Shown: positions 52,262 through 60,792 of the stretch, piece after piece | Layout of the letters: each line of letters opens with the position of its first letter | How positions within the stretch are numbered: position 1 is the stretch's first letter | NCBI GenBank assembly: GCA_021647205.1 | Contig: JAKIVD010000016.1 | Coordinates: 1-64,000, forward strand | Length of the DNA stretch: 64,000 bases | Source of the DNA: Bacteroidales bacterium | GTDB lineage: Bacteria; Bacteroidota; Bacteroidia; Bacteroidales; F082 | Reading direction: 5' to 3' | The notes under the pieces: generated by a model | Databases searched by the model: none | What the model was told of the DNA's origin: nothing | Seen by the model: only the letters and a program-made list of their open reading frames with translations | Program-made: the position numbers and the translations under genes

Positions 52262-53839
52262 TTATTTATATTTCTCATTTACTAATTCTATTTCACTTGG
52301 TCTCCATGATTTATCAAGGAATGGCTTCAATGGACCGTACATTCTTAGGATAACAAACCAGGATTTTCCCGGGATTGTTTGCAACCAATTCTTCTCAAAT
52401 CCTTTTGGTGGTTTTGGTCCGAAATATACATCATAAGAACCATCTGCGTTTTGTTTGAATCCTTCATCCTGACTACCCACTGTTGGGTAAGGCTGGTCGG
52501 TTTGCAACATCGAACGGGTTTGGGAATCGTAAATGGTTAATGCCCAAAAATCGGCTACCGGTACATTGGGGGGCAAATGAATTTTATAGGTTTTTGAACC
52601 ATCAAATATCTGGTGCTTAGAGTCTTTGAAAGTAATGCAATAATCAGAACCCCTGCCTTCATGTGGTGTTGCCATCGAAGGCGTTACAGCTGTATACGTA
52701 TAATGGAAGAAGACCCTTGCATCGGTATTAAAACCGTACTCGTAATTAAAGTAAACATTTTTATCCGGATAAGCCATCACCCATTCGGTAGGCACATCTT
52801 TGTAGAAATACACCATTTTCAGGTCGCCGGTTGGATAGTAGTTGTTTGATCTTGCTGCAGCATTAGCAATGGCAACAGCATCAGTAAGAATTCTTTTCTC
52901 TCTCTCGGTAGGATTAAATTTTTCTCCTTTTTTAATTCCGATAGAAGCAAACAACCCTTTTGTTTCATCATCCAGCATCTCATCCGATTCTTCTTGTATA
53001 AGAGTATTTAGGTGCTCATAAAACTCAAAGTTATTCGGGTGTATCGTATTGAACGCTTTCCCGGTCATGTTCACATACTCAACGGGTTTTGGGTTGGCGG
53101 CTTCGGAAAGCGGATATACTTTTAAATGGTCTTTCACATTTTTTACAGCTACATCCACACCTTTCGAGATATTTCCGCGCATAAACAACCAGGTAGCATA
53201 CGTGCGCGGCCTGATAACAAAATAGCCTTTGGGAACTTTCTTATCGTATCCCGGAGGCAATACCAGGTATTTACCACCTTTACCTTTATCGGGGCCGGCC
53301 AATCCCACATCGCTTACAAAGCGGAACCAGGCATCGTCGAAAGCACCCAGCATCATTGGCGGAACTTCTACAACAACAGGCCCGTCAGTAGTGTTAACGT
53401 AAGGGAAAATGTAAAGGGTAGATGTGTTTGCAGTCAGAAACAGCGCATGTGAATCCATCAGTTTCTCAAAAAGGGCTACTTTACCATTTGCATCAACACC
53501 AAGTGCAGCAGGTCCTTTTCGAAGTGCCTGAAGCGATGCGCCGGGAATGCCTTTTAAGAAGGCATCCACTCCTCTGGCTTTCAATAAGAAATCCTGGGTT
53601 AATTCGGCTGTTTCTTTAGTTGGAACACCATCAAAAAAGTGAAGGGTACCGATGGATGTTTCTACCACATCAGGTGTGGTGATATTCTGAGGAATATCGG
53701 TCGTGTTTTTGTAAGTGGGTATTTCCACTTTTGCTTTGGAAGCGTCTTTTTTCGCCTCTTTTTTCTGTGCTTCAGTCGAGCAACTTGCCATAAAAGCAAG
53801 CAGTATAATGGCTGAGACAATTTTCATGATTTTTTTCAT
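52262..53839 (-). CDS. DUF1254/DUF1214 lipoprotein (fourth paralogue)
   Basis: This 525-residue lipoprotein has a signal ending LAFMASC (C20). The body closely follows the second paralogue: TANTSTLYIFPYVNTTDGPVVVEVPP, LAGPDKGKGGKYLVLPPG, DFWALTIYDSQTRSMLQTDQ and NWLQTIPGKSWFVILRMYGPLKPFLDKSW. It is 28 bases after the DUF2490 gene. The block therefore has two lipid-anchored and two soluble family members. Confidence 0.92.
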   Translation of the reverse strand: MKKIMKIVSAIILLAFMASCSTEAQKKEAKKDASKAKVEIPTYKNTTDIPQNITTPDVVETSIGTLHFFDGVPTKETAELTQDFLLKARGVDAFLKGIPGASLQALRKGPAALGVDANGKVALFEKLMDSHALFLTANTSTLYIFPYVNTTDGPVVVEVPPMMLGAFDDAWFRFVSDVGLAGPDKGKGGKYLVLPPGYDKKVPKGYFVIRPRTYATWLFMRGNISKGVDVAVKNVKDHLKVYPLSEAANPKPVEYVNMTGKAFNTIHPNNFEFYEHLNTLIQEESDEMLDDETKGLFASIGIKKGEKFNPTEREKRILTDAVAIANAAARSNNYYPTGDLKMVYFYKDVPTEWVMAYPDKNVYFNYEYGFNTDARVFFHYTYTAVTPSMATPHEGRGSDYCITFKDSKHQIFDGSKTYKIHLPPNVPVADFWALTIYDSQTRSMLQTDQPYPTVGSQDEGFKQNADGSYDVYFGPKPPKGFEKNWLQTIPGKSWFVILRMYGPLKPFLDKSWRPSEIELVNEKYK

Positions 53840-53867
53840 GGGTTCAATATTTGATGAATTAAAGTTG

Positions 53868-54656
53868 TTAATTATTACTGTGTTTTTTATGTAGTAACCG
53901 GTGCCATACTTTTTTAATTTTTAGCTGGTATATATAATCAGACGCATTCAGTTTTTCTTCAGCACCGGTGCGCGAACCCTGCCAGTTAAACACGAATGAC
54001 AATTGCCACTCTTTTGCGGGTTTATATCCCAGTTCAATTCCTGCCCTTCCTTTGTTAGTATAAATCTCTTGTATTTCTCCCGTTACCGGTAAAAAATACT
54101 CTCCGTAAACTGCAGCATACCATCTTTTATGAAAGTCATACTTTCCGGTTACCTTGTACCGCATTCTGAATTCAAAATCCATTACCCAGTTATTGGTTAA
54201 AAACGACATACGCTCTTCAAATCTTAGCAGGTTTTTAAAACCGAACCTCTTCCATTGAGGCCAGTTAAGCTGTATGCCTTGCCACGGCGTAATTTCAAAC
54301 TGGTCAATATCATAGGTGTTAAATATGTAAAACAACCCCAAACCGGCATGAAATTCCCACGTATCGGTCAAATGATACTTCAATGACGGGCGGATATACA
54401 GCCTGCTCCAACTTCTTTTGCTTACAATCGTTCTGTATCCGGCATCACCATAATATTCCAGCTTTTTACTCATATAATAATGCGGGTAAAAATCTATCCA
54501 GATTTGCTGGTTAACAATTGAGTTGGTGGTTGAATCCCCTGTTTGCGCCTGTGCTTGATTTGAAAAACCAGCAACAAGAAACAATACAGCCAACATATAC
54601 CAAAACGGTTGAAGCCGATGCCTTAAACAATTATTTTCTATTCTGTCAATGAACAC
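53868..54656 (-). CDS. DUF2490 outer-membrane protein
   Basis: This 262-residue predicted barrel has a signal segment (about 18-37, ending NQAQAQ). The DUF2490 pattern is present (VNQQIWIDFYPHYYMSKKLEYYGDAGYRT, FGFKNLLRFEERMSF, YAAVYGEYFLPVTG). The function is unknown. It ends 28 bases before the DUF1254/DUF1214 block and starts 8 bases after corA, so it is co-transcribed. Confidence 0.85.
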   Translation of the reverse strand: MFIDRIENNCLRHRLQPFWYMLAVLFLVAGFSNQAQAQTGDSTTNSIVNQQIWIDFYPHYYMSKKLEYYGDAGYRTIVSKRSWSRLYIRPSLKYHLTDTWEFHAGLGLFYIFNTYDIDQFEITPWQGIQLNWPQWKRFGFKNLLRFEERMSFLTNNWVMDFEFRMRYKVTGKYDFHKRWYAAVYGEYFLPVTGEIQEIYTNKGRAGIELGYKPAKEWQLSFVFNWQGSRTGAEEKLNASDYIYQLKIKKVWHRLLHKKHSNN

Positions 54657-54664
54657 TTTTACTG

Positions 54665-55633
54665 TTAATTAAACCAGCCCTTCCGGTAGAAATAAAACAG
54701 GAAAACGGAAGCGATAAATGCCATCGCCCCCAGGCTGAAATAATAGCCATATTTATAATTCAGTTCGGGCATATTCACGAAGTTCATCCCATAAATGCCC
54801 ACCACCAGCGTCAAGGGGACAAAAATAGCCTGTATGACGGTGAGGAAATTCAAACGTTTATTGGCCTTTTCCTGTAACAAAAGATGGTAGTGGTCATTTA
54901 AGGACTCCAGCCGTTCTTCAGTTTGCTTCAACGAAATCTTGATGAGTCCCATACTTTTTAGCAGATAGTCAAAATAGCTTTCGTACAAACTGTTGTTGTC
55001 CAGAATATCTTTTGTGGGCGGAAAAGTCAGGGTAAAATAGAGTTTTTCCAGCGCCCTTGAAAACAGGGATAAACGCGTTTTTGATTCCAGAAAAACCTCA
55101 GGCGAAATATCTTTGTCCGTTTCCTTGTTATCCAGGTCCAAAGCCAGGGTTTCTATTTTTTCGCGCGAAGCGATAATGAGTTTTCCATAATTGGACAAGA
55201 TTTCGAGAATGACCACATACAGCAGGAACTCCGCGCTAATCTTACTTTTTTGCGCTTCGGTAAATGCTGTTTTGGGTTTGATTAAAGCGGATAAAATGCC
55301 TTCGTTAAGCGGGTGAATGCCAATTAAAATATTCTTGTAAATAATGGTTCCTGCATAATCTGATTTTTTCGTTTGTGGCGAAAAATAAGCCAGTTCACCA
55401 TATAAAACATCCCCGAAGTATTCAAATTGAATGTGATCAGCAGGCGTTGTTAACCGCTCGCAGATCTCCTCAGGCAGACCCTGTTTTTGTAAGGCCAGGG
55501 CTGCCTCGTGCCGGTCGGCCGATTGAATATCTACAAGATAAACAGCGGACTTGTCCCTTTCCATTGCGGGCAAGTCCATCGCAGGTATCTTTTCAACACC
55601 ATCCTGATTGATCTTATAAATATTCTTTTCCAA
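54665..55633 (-). CDS. corA: CorA family magnesium/cobalt transporter
   Basis: This 322-residue protein has a large cytoplasmic domain with long helices and two C-terminal transmembrane helices. The essential pore motif YGMNF is at residues 281-285. The domain after it (LNYKYGYYFSLGAMAFIASVFLFYFYRK) forms TM2. Members carry Mg2+, Co2+ or, in some branches, Zn2+. The acidic loop between the helices reads VNMPEL rather than the MPEL-only form. Presence in an otherwise envelope-protein operon is unusual. Confidence 0.93.
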   Translation of the reverse strand: MEKNIYKINQDGVEKIPAMDLPAMERDKSAVYLVDIQSADRHEAALALQKQGLPEEICERLTTPADHIQFEYFGDVLYGELAYFSPQTKKSDYAGTIIYKNILIGIHPLNEGILSALIKPKTAFTEAQKSKISAEFLLYVVILEILSNYGKLIIASREKIETLALDLDNKETDKDISPEVFLESKTRLSLFSRALEKLYFTLTFPPTKDILDNNSLYESYFDYLLKSMGLIKISLKQTEERLESLNDHYHLLLQEKANKRLNFLTVIQAIFVPLTLVVGIYGMNFVNMPELNYKYGYYFSLGAMAFIASVFLFYFYRKGWFN

Positions 55634-55677
55634 CTTATTGAGTGTGCGTCTAAACTGTTTTTTCTTTTATCTAATGT

Positions 55678-56235
55678 TTAAATACTTCCTGCCGACTTCC
55701 GGACTGTATAGGCTGTGAGTGAAAGCATCGCTCCATCGATCATCAATTTTATTCCCAGGTAAATGCCCAGGGCATAATTGCTTGATTCGGGCCAATGAAA
55801 AAAGATCAGTCCTCCCAGTATAAGCCCTATAATTCCGCTGAGCAACATATAAGCGCCACCGCCCATTGGCATCAGTGAAAACGAGTATCCGATTTCTGTC
55901 ATCCCGTCAACAATAAAGTAAACGGCCATGACCATGGTAAGCACTGTCAAACCCATTTCAGGATTTGCGATAATCCAAATACCTGCAACAATCATTAAGA
56001 TCGCATACAGGTAGCGCAAAATCATCGAACCCATGGAAAAGGAGATGATGGCAAAACTGAGCCGGAAAATACCGCCCAATACCAGGAATACACCGATAAC
56101 AATAGCCGTGAATTTACCAATACCTGCCGGAAAAGCCACTGCAATAATACCCAGCAGCAGGGCAAGCAGGCCCATATATATTACTGATTTGGAAACTTTG
56201 TTGATTCCCTTTGTCATGGTTGTTTCGCTATTCAT
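55678..56235 (-). CDS. HdeD/DUF308 family membrane protein
   Basis: This 185-residue protein has six hydrophobic segments in three hairpins and the DUF308 repeat (GVFLVLGGIFRLSFAI, YAILMIVAGIWIIANPEMGLTVLTMVMAVYFIVDGMTEIGYSF, LGLILGGLIFFHWPESSNYALGIYLGIKLMIDGAML in separate helices). HdeD in E. coli is an acid-resistance membrane protein of unknown mechanism. It lies 44 bases from corA in the same (-) run. Confidence 0.9.
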   Translation of the reverse strand: MNSETTMTKGINKVSKSVIYMGLLALLLGIIAVAFPAGIGKFTAIVIGVFLVLGGIFRLSFAIISFSMGSMILRYLYAILMIVAGIWIIANPEMGLTVLTMVMAVYFIVDGMTEIGYSFSLMPMGGGAYMLLSGIIGLILGGLIFFHWPESSNYALGIYLGIKLMIDGAMLSLTAYTVRKSAGSI

Positions 56236-56299
56236 TTTTTATCTTTTTTAATTAAATTGGTTTTTTTATTTGTCCTCTTGCACAGTTTTCTTCAGGGGC

Positions 56300-57319
56300 T
56301 TATTCTGCCGCCTTTTCGGCTAAAAGATTGGGAATAAAAATGATACTGGCCGATAAAAAGTTGCTTTTGTAACGTTGCTTGGTGCCATAGTCCATGGCGT
56401 ATTTTACCCTGATGTTCAAGCGGCCGGCCCAGGGCCATGCCCCAATACCGAAACCTACCGTACTGGTCTGGTCGCGGGCATCGAGTTGGGTGTCTTTCCA
56501 CCAAAAATCTTCGCCCGTATCGTCGCCCACCTGCCAGTTGTGGCCGTTGATGATCTCCAACTCCAGCCAGGGGGTTACGTACTGACTAAAGCCATACTCA
56601 ATGGTAAAGCGGTTGCCCGCACGATAATCCGCATCTTTTATCTTGCTGTTCGTTTCAAAAGTCGGCATAACGAATAAGGCCGTTGCCTTCTCCATAAAAT
56701 AGAGATAGACAGGTATCTGGAATTGATGTGTCCAGTATCCTTTGCCGATGTTGTCGTCGGCCCCGGTCTCGTATCTTCCGGTAGGGGCATAGACCATATA
56801 AAAAAAGGAAATATCAACCTTGTCGCCTATCGACCAGCCCAGGCCCAGGGGGATGAACGAAAGGTCGCCAAAGCCACCGGTATTCCCCGTTGCAGTAACC
56901 GCCGTATCTTTATCATGAATGTTCATCCTGTAATTTGACGTTAAATAAGAAGGATTGATACTGGCCATATACCTTGCCTTTAATATTTTAAATCGTGAGG
57001 TATAAAAGAAGACGGGCACATTGGCATAACCCGATATCTGCTGCTCGAGGTCAAGGCTTATTTCACCAAATCCCGGATCAATGGGTGAAAGTTCGATTTT
57101 AAGGCTATTCACCTCATTCCCAAAGCGGTCGATGAAGGAAGTGCTGTTGTTCCAATAATTATAATCCAGGAAAACGATACCGGCCCCGGGAGGCGCCAGG
57201 TCGCGGACATTCATCAAGCCGGGCTGATACGAACCGGCCTGATAAGCACTAATGCGCTGGGCAGATGCAACCGAAAACGTCAGTATGGCAATGACAGTAA
57301 AGAGTAATATCTTTTTCAT
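56300..57319 (-). CDS. Outer-membrane transporter of the MetA-pathway/phenol-degradation type
   Basis: This 339-residue barrel has a signal peptide ending SVASAQ. The family pattern is APPGAGIVFLDYNYWNNS, GGFGDLSFIPLGLGWSIGDKVDISFFYMVYAPTGRYETG and WTHQFQIPVYLYFMEKATALFVMPTF, and it lies about 12 kb from another member (44.2 kb). Members are predicted to pass hydrophobic or aromatic solutes. The C-terminal residues (LLAEKAAE) do not end in an aromatic. It starts 24 bases after the next barrel gene. Confidence 0.88.
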   Translation of the reverse strand: MKKILLFTVIAILTFSVASAQRISAYQAGSYQPGLMNVRDLAPPGAGIVFLDYNYWNNSTSFIDRFGNEVNSLKIELSPIDPGFGEISLDLEQQISGYANVPVFFYTSRFKILKARYMASINPSYLTSNYRMNIHDKDTAVTATGNTGGFGDLSFIPLGLGWSIGDKVDISFFYMVYAPTGRYETGADDNIGKGYWTHQFQIPVYLYFMEKATALFVMPTFETNSKIKDADYRAGNRFTIEYGFSQYVTPWLELEIINGHNWQVGDDTGEDFWWKDTQLDARDQTSTVGFGIGAWPWAGRLNIRVKYAMDYGTKQRYKSNFLSASIIFIPNLLAEKAAE

Positions 57320-57343
57320 ATCTTGAAAGCTTCGCTGCTGCGT

Positions 57344-58153
57344 TTAATGTTTTGGAAACAGAAAATTGATCTGGGCACGCAATTGCCAATCCGGACCGTT
57401 ATCAGGTTTAATGATATAATTGTAATATCCCATCTGTGCATTGATGGGTAATTTTCCGATTCTGAATACTACGCCTAAACCAGCTCCAAGAGGAACCAAC
57501 CACTCCTGTCCACTTTCTGCATTCCAGTTTGATGTGATAATTGGCGCTGAATTTACATACCAACCCTTTCCAATCTGTCTGACAATAAAAGGATTTGTAA
57601 AAAATTGATTCACTTCGGCCCGATCGCTATTGCCGGCAAATGACCATGTGTTTTGAGCGACCAAACCAAAAGTCCAGCCTCCGGGCTGTATCAACAAAAT
57701 TATTGCCGGTCCGGCAGACCATTTTTCTGTTCCCAATACCGGGTTGGTGGCTGTCGGAAGGCCAATGGCAGGGCCGACACCCCAAATCAACTTACCGGGT
57801 TTACGTGGTGTAAAAAACAATGAAAGGGCAATATCTCCCAATCCAAATTCACTCTTGTCATCTGCAATAGGTTGGTCGATTAACGGGATGATTGTACGAA
57901 TAATCAGGTTTACATTTTCACCAAGGCCAACAGGAATTACCGGCTGAATATTGGTTACATTTTGAGTTCTGTTTTCAGAACCAATTCCAAATTGAGTGTT
58001 GTTCTGAATAGGGAAAACATACATTGAAGCAATCGGATTTTGAGCGGCTTTTTCAATATCAAAATCGTTTTCTTGTTTTTCTTCTTGTGCCTGTATATTC
58101 ATTAAGCCCAAAAAGGCAAAAAGAATAATTGATAAAATTGTTTTTTTAATCAT
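57344..58153 (-). CDS. Neuromedin U-like outer-membrane protein (predicted transporter)
   Basis: This 269-residue protein has a signal peptide ending MNIQAQ. It has a very recognisable family body: AAQNPIASMYVFPIQNNTQFGIG, NVTNIQPVIPVGLGENVNLI, FGLGDIALSLFFTPRKPGKLIWGVGPAIGLPTAT, GTEKWSAGPAIILLIQPGGW and NWNAESGQEWLVPLGAGLG. Databases often name it neuromedin U or transporter. In my knowledge of such loci it commonly lies near DUF1254/DUF1214 genes, as here. Its start overlaps the PafA-like gene's stop by 8 bases, so translation is coupled. Confidence 0.88.
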   Translation of the reverse strand: MIKKTILSIILFAFLGLMNIQAQEEKQENDFDIEKAAQNPIASMYVFPIQNNTQFGIGSENRTQNVTNIQPVIPVGLGENVNLIIRTIIPLIDQPIADDKSEFGLGDIALSLFFTPRKPGKLIWGVGPAIGLPTATNPVLGTEKWSAGPAIILLIQPGGWTFGLVAQNTWSFAGNSDRAEVNQFFTNPFIVRQIGKGWYVNSAPIITSNWNAESGQEWLVPLGAGLGVVFRIGKLPINAQMGYYNYIIKPDNGPDWQLRAQINFLFPKH

Positions 58154-59858
58154 TGTATTTTTTATTTAACTGATTTACAACTTCATTTAATACTTCCCCA
58201 TCGGCTCCCGACGGGGGTTTGGTTCCTAAAATATTTGCCAGTGTACTGGCAATGTCTTTGGGTTCGGTCTTTCTGACAATACGCTGTGCTTTCAGACGGC
58301 TTCCTGCAAAAATGACCGGAACATAAGAATCGTACATCCAGGGGCCACCGTGATTAACAGCTACCTTTTCACCATTAAAATCGTTGATAAAGTATTGGGG
58401 TTCGAAAAGGATGAGCAGGTTTCCCGAACGTTTGCGGTTGAAATTCCGCAATGCCTTCCTGTTCAAATAAGTGTCAGGCAGTTGGTTTTTTTGCAGGGCA
58501 AAACTTGAAACCGCCAGTGCCACACCTTTGATATTCATCAGTTCTTTGGCAACGGCTTTTTCCACCTCTTCCAGGTCGAGCCCCTTTTCTTTAATGATTT
58601 TCTCATTCAGGTAAAGGTAGGGTGGGAAGAAATCGTGAATCAGTTCCTGCCCGATGCCGAACTTTTGCTTGAGGGTTTGTATAGAAGGTTCTTTGTCCCA
58701 ATGATCAGGCGAAACATAGCCCGATTCGATACCGAAGGATTCCAGATATCCGGGTACTTCGGGACCGCCATGGTCGGCTGACAGGACGATCAGGGTGTTT
58801 TCGAGCCCGACTTTTTCATCCACAAAGGCAAACAGACCGGCAAGCGTACGGTCGAGGCGCAGCATATTGTCTTCGGCTTCCAGGCTGGATGGCCCGAACA
58901 GGTGTCCCACATAATCGGTCGATGAAAAACTTATTGACAGATAATCTGTTATGTCATCTTGCCCGATGTCTTCGGCTTCAATCAACGCTTTGGCAAATTC
59001 CAGGGTGATCTCATCGCCGGCCGGACTAAAAGTGAGGTAGCTTCCATAGTAAGCGCCATCTGCCGGGCCGTATTCATGCGGGAATGTCCGGCCAAAACCG
59101 GCCATATCCATTTCCCATGGTTGATCATCTTCCTTGCCATAAAGATAAGTTGATTTGTCGTGCATCAGTTTCCACGCCTTTTTATTATAGGTATCCGGGA
59201 ATTTGCGTTTGTTCCATTGTTTCACCCATTTTGGGTATTCTTTGTAATAGTACGAGCTGGTGATAAACTCTCCCTTTGGTTTGGAAAACCAGAAAGCTTT
59301 ACCTGTGTGTCCGGCCATGGTGACGGCGCCGCGGTCTTTTACCGAAACGCCGAAAACCTTGGCTTTGTCGTTGGTCATCAGCATCAGTTCATCGCTGAAA
59401 GTTGTGGTGATGATGTTTGCCGGCGAACGTCCGTCGGTAGAGGCAATCACCTGCGACTTGTCAATCTCGGTACTTGCATCCACATCGGCATTTTCAGTTA
59501 AGATGGGATAGCGCGCATCTTCAATATTGTAAACCAGCCGTCCTTTTTCGCGGTCGAACCACACATTTGAAATCATGCCGTTTACTGCCGGGTCGGCACC
59601 GGTTGCCAGCACCGTATGCCCTACGACTGTTTCGGTGTTTGCATGTCCGTAATGGGCGTTGGCATACCAGACGCCCTGCGCTTTCAGGTAGCGGAAGCCC
59701 CCGTCGCCCATGTTTTTCATGAACTTTTCAGGCAGGTCGCCACGCAACTGGTCAACGGTAATTTGTAAAACGAGCCTGGGTTGGTTGCCGTTTTGAGGGT
59801 ATATTGTTCCTGCCCACAAAAAGGAAAGAATTGTTATTAAAGTTATTTTGGTTTTCAT
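58146..59858 (-). CDS. PafA-like alkaline phosphatase (exported)
   Basis: This 570-residue enzyme of the alkaline phosphatase superfamily has a signal peptide ending GTIYPQ. The nucleophile threonine is in NTETVVGHTVLATG. Metal ligands are in VDQLRGD, SADHGGPEV and VAVNHGGPWMYD. The pair K and R in VKDRGAVTMAGH and the N in ISNVWFD match the PafA monoesterase substrate-binding set (K162, R164, N100 in PafA numbering). Phosphate monoesters are thus more likely substrates than diesters. PafA-type enzymes release phosphate in the periplasm. It overlaps both neighbours (8 bases downstream, 4 bases upstream). Confidence 0.93.
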   Translation of the reverse strand: MKTKITLITILSFLWAGTIYPQNGNQPRLVLQITVDQLRGDLPEKFMKNMGDGGFRYLKAQGVWYANAHYGHANTETVVGHTVLATGADPAVNGMISNVWFDREKGRLVYNIEDARYPILTENADVDASTEIDKSQVIASTDGRSPANIITTTFSDELMLMTNDKAKVFGVSVKDRGAVTMAGHTGKAFWFSKPKGEFITSSYYYKEYPKWVKQWNKRKFPDTYNKKAWKLMHDKSTYLYGKEDDQPWEMDMAGFGRTFPHEYGPADGAYYGSYLTFSPAGDEITLEFAKALIEAEDIGQDDITDYLSISFSSTDYVGHLFGPSSLEAEDNMLRLDRTLAGLFAFVDEKVGLENTLIVLSADHGGPEVPGYLESFGIESGYVSPDHWDKEPSIQTLKQKFGIGQELIHDFFPPYLYLNEKIIKEKGLDLEEVEKAVAKELMNIKGVALAVSSFALQKNQLPDTYLNRKALRNFNRKRSGNLLILFEPQYFINDFNGEKVAVNHGGPWMYDSYVPVIFAGSRLKAQRIVRKTEPKDIASTLANILGTKPPSGADGEVLNEVVNQLNKKYND

Positions 59859-60196
59859 TGTTTGACCGGGCTTTTTTCTTTTTTCAAATAATTCAAACGG
59901 ATTTCCCGCAAATCAGAGCCTTTTCTTTTGTGCCCGACTCCGTGAATGGTTACTTCAGATTTTTCAGCCAATATGCGGATAGCCCCTGAGAGGATGCCGA
60001 GTGCAGTGGACCTTAATATCTCTGACAATTGTTCTGCCGAAGCCATTGTTGCGATGATGGAAAAGGTTCCATTCTCTTCGGTTACAGACAAAGACATGCA
60101 AAGTTGTTGGAGACTACCCCGAATGAATTCCAGCGACTGCGAGAACTCTAAATACTTTTCGGTTTTTGGTTGAACGGTTATTTCCAGTTTGATCAT
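59855..60196 (-). CDS. Small cytosolic protein with antibiotic-biosynthesis-monooxygenase-like fold (tentative)
   Basis: This 113-residue protein has no signal peptide. Its layout (KLEITVQPKTEKYLEFSQSLEFIRGSLQQL, then TFSIIATMASAEQLSEILRSTALGILSGAIRILAEKSEVTIHG) matches the dimeric alpha-beta barrel of ABM/quinol-monooxygenase-like proteins. That identification rests on pattern, not on catalytic residues. The gene heads the long (-) run and overlaps the PafA-like start by 4 bases (ATGA), so the two are translationally coupled. Confidence 0.75.
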   Translation of the reverse strand: MIKLEITVQPKTEKYLEFSQSLEFIRGSLQQLCMSLSVTEENGTFSIIATMASAEQLSEILRSTALGILSGAIRILAEKSEVTIHGVGHKRKGSDLREIRLNYLKKEKSPVKQ

Positions 60197-60402
60197 TGAA
60201 TGGGTTTGGAATTATTTATTTTGATGTTTTAGACAGTCAAACACGATGCCACAAAAATCCCGGATTATGTATCACACACAAATACAGCTTGTTAAAACTT
60301 TTTTACAAGAAACACTAAAACGTATTTATGAAATTAAACCATGAAATATAATGGATAACATGAAATATGATGGGGTCAAGCTTGTCATTCAAAATTTGCT
60401 TG

Positions 60403-60687
60403 TCCTCCTGACCGGAGGATCACTACAAAAGGCCTGGGGAAGGAAATGCGCTCAGCCAGCTAAGTGCAAAAGCCCACTTAGCTGGTTTCCAGACTCGCCA
60501 AGTCGGCTTGGACTTAGCGAGTCGAAATGAATTCGGAAAGAAATACATACAAATCCCCGAGGAGAAGCGATTGCGCTGAGGGGAGACTTCACACTTTCAA
60601 CCCACAAACCCTTCCAGGGCCTGCGGACGCCGGAAGGGTTTTACCGACCTTCTTTGACCCGCCGGGTTTTTTCCAACCCGGCGGGTC
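60403..60687. repeat. Cluster of five hairpin-forming palindromes in a gene-free stretch
   Basis: The 587-base gap 60197-60783 has no convincing gene. It holds TCCTCC/GGAGGA (60403-60419), CCAGCTAAGTG/CACTTAGCTGG (60456-60485, 11 bp perfect) and GACTCGCCAAGTC/GACTTAGCGAGTC (60492-60523, one mismatch). It also holds AAACCCTTCC/GGAAGGGTTT (60606-60641, 10 bp perfect, then TT) and GACCCGCCGGGTT/AACCCGGCGGGTC (60656-60687, 13 bp perfect). A CTTCCCTCGGGATGACAG motif at 60759-60776 recalls dispersed intergenic repeats of Bacteroidota and other bacteria. The AT-rich part (60197-60360) may hold the promoter of the long (-) operon, but no full TAnnTTTG box was found. Confidence 0.75.
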
Positions 60688-60776
60688 GGGGCATCTCAAC
60701 CGGAGGGAAATATCCCCTTGGGCTAAAAGTTGCCTTTGGGGGATCCATCGCCGCTTCGCTTCCCTCGGGATGACAG

Positions 60777-60792
60777 CCGGTTTTTAAACCGG
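60777..60792 (-). terminator. Hairpin overlapping the end of the sigma-54 activator gene
   Basis: CCGGTTT (60777-60783) and AAACCGG (60786-60792) form a 7-bp stem that includes the stop codon of the sigma-54 activator gene. The next stem (60656-60687) with its T-rich loop follows downstream. A terminator role is inferred from position. Confidence 0.4.
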
